64,000 nucleotides of DNA from NCBI GenBank assembly GCA_936450465.1, contig OW388300.1:53645535-53709534 (forward strand), given 5' to 3'. The stretch is from Gibbula magus. Lineage: Eukaryota > Mollusca > Gastropoda > Trochida > Trochidae. The position numbers and the translations under genes are program-made. The notes beneath the pieces were generated by a model. It was not told the DNA's origin and did no database searches. It worked only from the letters and a program-made list of their open reading frames with translations. This document shows, piece after piece, positions 63,420 through 64,000 of this stretch (within the stretch, counting starts at the first letter, position 1; each line of letters starts with the position of its first letter).

Positions 63420-63902
63420 AGGTACATCCATTGTGTTGTTGGGGGTCAAATATGCCAAACGTTATAAATGGTGTTATTTTATCGAGAAGTACCAACTGTT
63501 ACCGAAAACTACCATTTTGATGATACTGGACTTGACGATATGAAGGTAAAAGTATCGATTTTTGATCGAAAACCGGACAATGCACCGCGTGTGGCGCGCG
63601 CCAATGAGTCAAACGTAATTTTGGAATCTTATTTAAGCCAGACAACATAATAAATTTGGGTTGATAATGTTCAATAGGTCATATAACTACTGTGCGTGTA
63701 AATAGGACGTGCACTTTCGGTCTCTGCACATGCATATTGATGTTACTCGATTTTAATTGGAAACTAGTAATTATGAATATATTTAGCGATTGGGGATGAA
63801 TATGCAAGCTGAGTGAATTTGTTTGTATTGTAAACAGCGCATATGGTGTGTTAGAACGTATTAAAGCCAAATAAAATTTTATGAAACACAATGGATGCAC
63901 CT
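63420..63902. mobile_element. 483-bp MITE with TTAA target duplication
   Basis: TTAA lies at 63416-63419 and 63903-63906. The inner ends AGGTACATCCATTGTGTT and ACACAATGGATGCACCT are inverted with one mismatch. TTAA duplication is the piggyBac hallmark, but the AGGT terminus is not the usual CCY start, so the superfamily is open. The 60- and 73-residue frames inside are not transposase. Confidence 0.78.
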
Positions 63903-64000
63903 TTAAGGGCGCTCACATCTTACGATAACACGGTGAGACCTTAATATGACAAAATGTGAATGACTATGCAGAACTGTGAGTAGAAAGACAGCACTCACAG

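Overview
This window looks like repeat-dense, intron-rich nuclear DNA from a marine invertebrate, most likely a mollusc. The reasons are: one recognisable split animal gene of the activin/inhibin-beta type (TGF-beta superfamily), tRNA-derived SINEs whose body motif (GTTTAACGCCG...) I associate with mollusc genomes, a decayed LINE of the I/Nimb-like type with an RNase H domain, many non-autonomous DNA transposons, and no compact prokaryotic gene order, operons or ribosome binding sites. The mollusc assignment is an inference; the animal assignment is firm.

Layout. 1-720 is a 32-bp satellite. 883-2957 (minus strand) holds two coding exons of the activin-like propeptide. They are joined by an intron that contains older repeats and a 584-bp foldback transposon with a 5-bp target duplication. 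The mature ligand domain is not in the window and should lie beyond position 1. 5.16-8.3 kb carries three abutting minisatellites (23, 42 and 25/26 bp). 9.3-9.6 kb is a SINE with a 10-bp target duplication, and a headless relative sits at 17.07-17.3 kb. 10-19 kb is mainly unique sequence with microsatellites, one weak exon candidate (16.6-16.7 kb) and a GC-rich patch (18.6 kb). 19.25-25.93 kb is a 37-bp satellite of about 180 units with higher-order duplications. 27.94-28.9 kb is a 60-bp satellite that runs directly into a 5'-truncated, frameshifted and internally deleted LINE (28.9-30.7 kb). 32.1-32.4 kb is a second type of SINE.

34.3, 37.2 and 51.1 kb carry three members of an unusual foldback family with interleaved hairpins. 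38.4-40.1 kb is a 78-bp satellite that is open on both strands and has a CACGTG site in most units. 40.6-43.4 kb is a 53-bp satellite with an 803-bp duplication. Two related hairpins follow at 43.6 and 44.7 kb. Shorter arrays lie at 46.0 kb (20 bp) and 46.9-47.75 kb (47 bp). 53.5-55.5 kb is a 40-bp array containing a nearly exact 916-bp tandem duplication, and 56.4-61.0 kb is a second, unrelated 37-bp satellite. The right end has three non-autonomous DNA transposons whose target duplications differ (9 bp, TA and TTAA), so they belong to three different superfamilies.

By adding up my coordinates, the twelve tandem arrays fill about 37% of the window. The only credible host protein-coding sequence is the activin-like propeptide. 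Nearly all long open frames elsewhere are by-products of satellites whose unit length is a multiple of three, or whose units happen to lack stops. I found no operon, CRISPR array, rRNA gene or functional tRNA gene.
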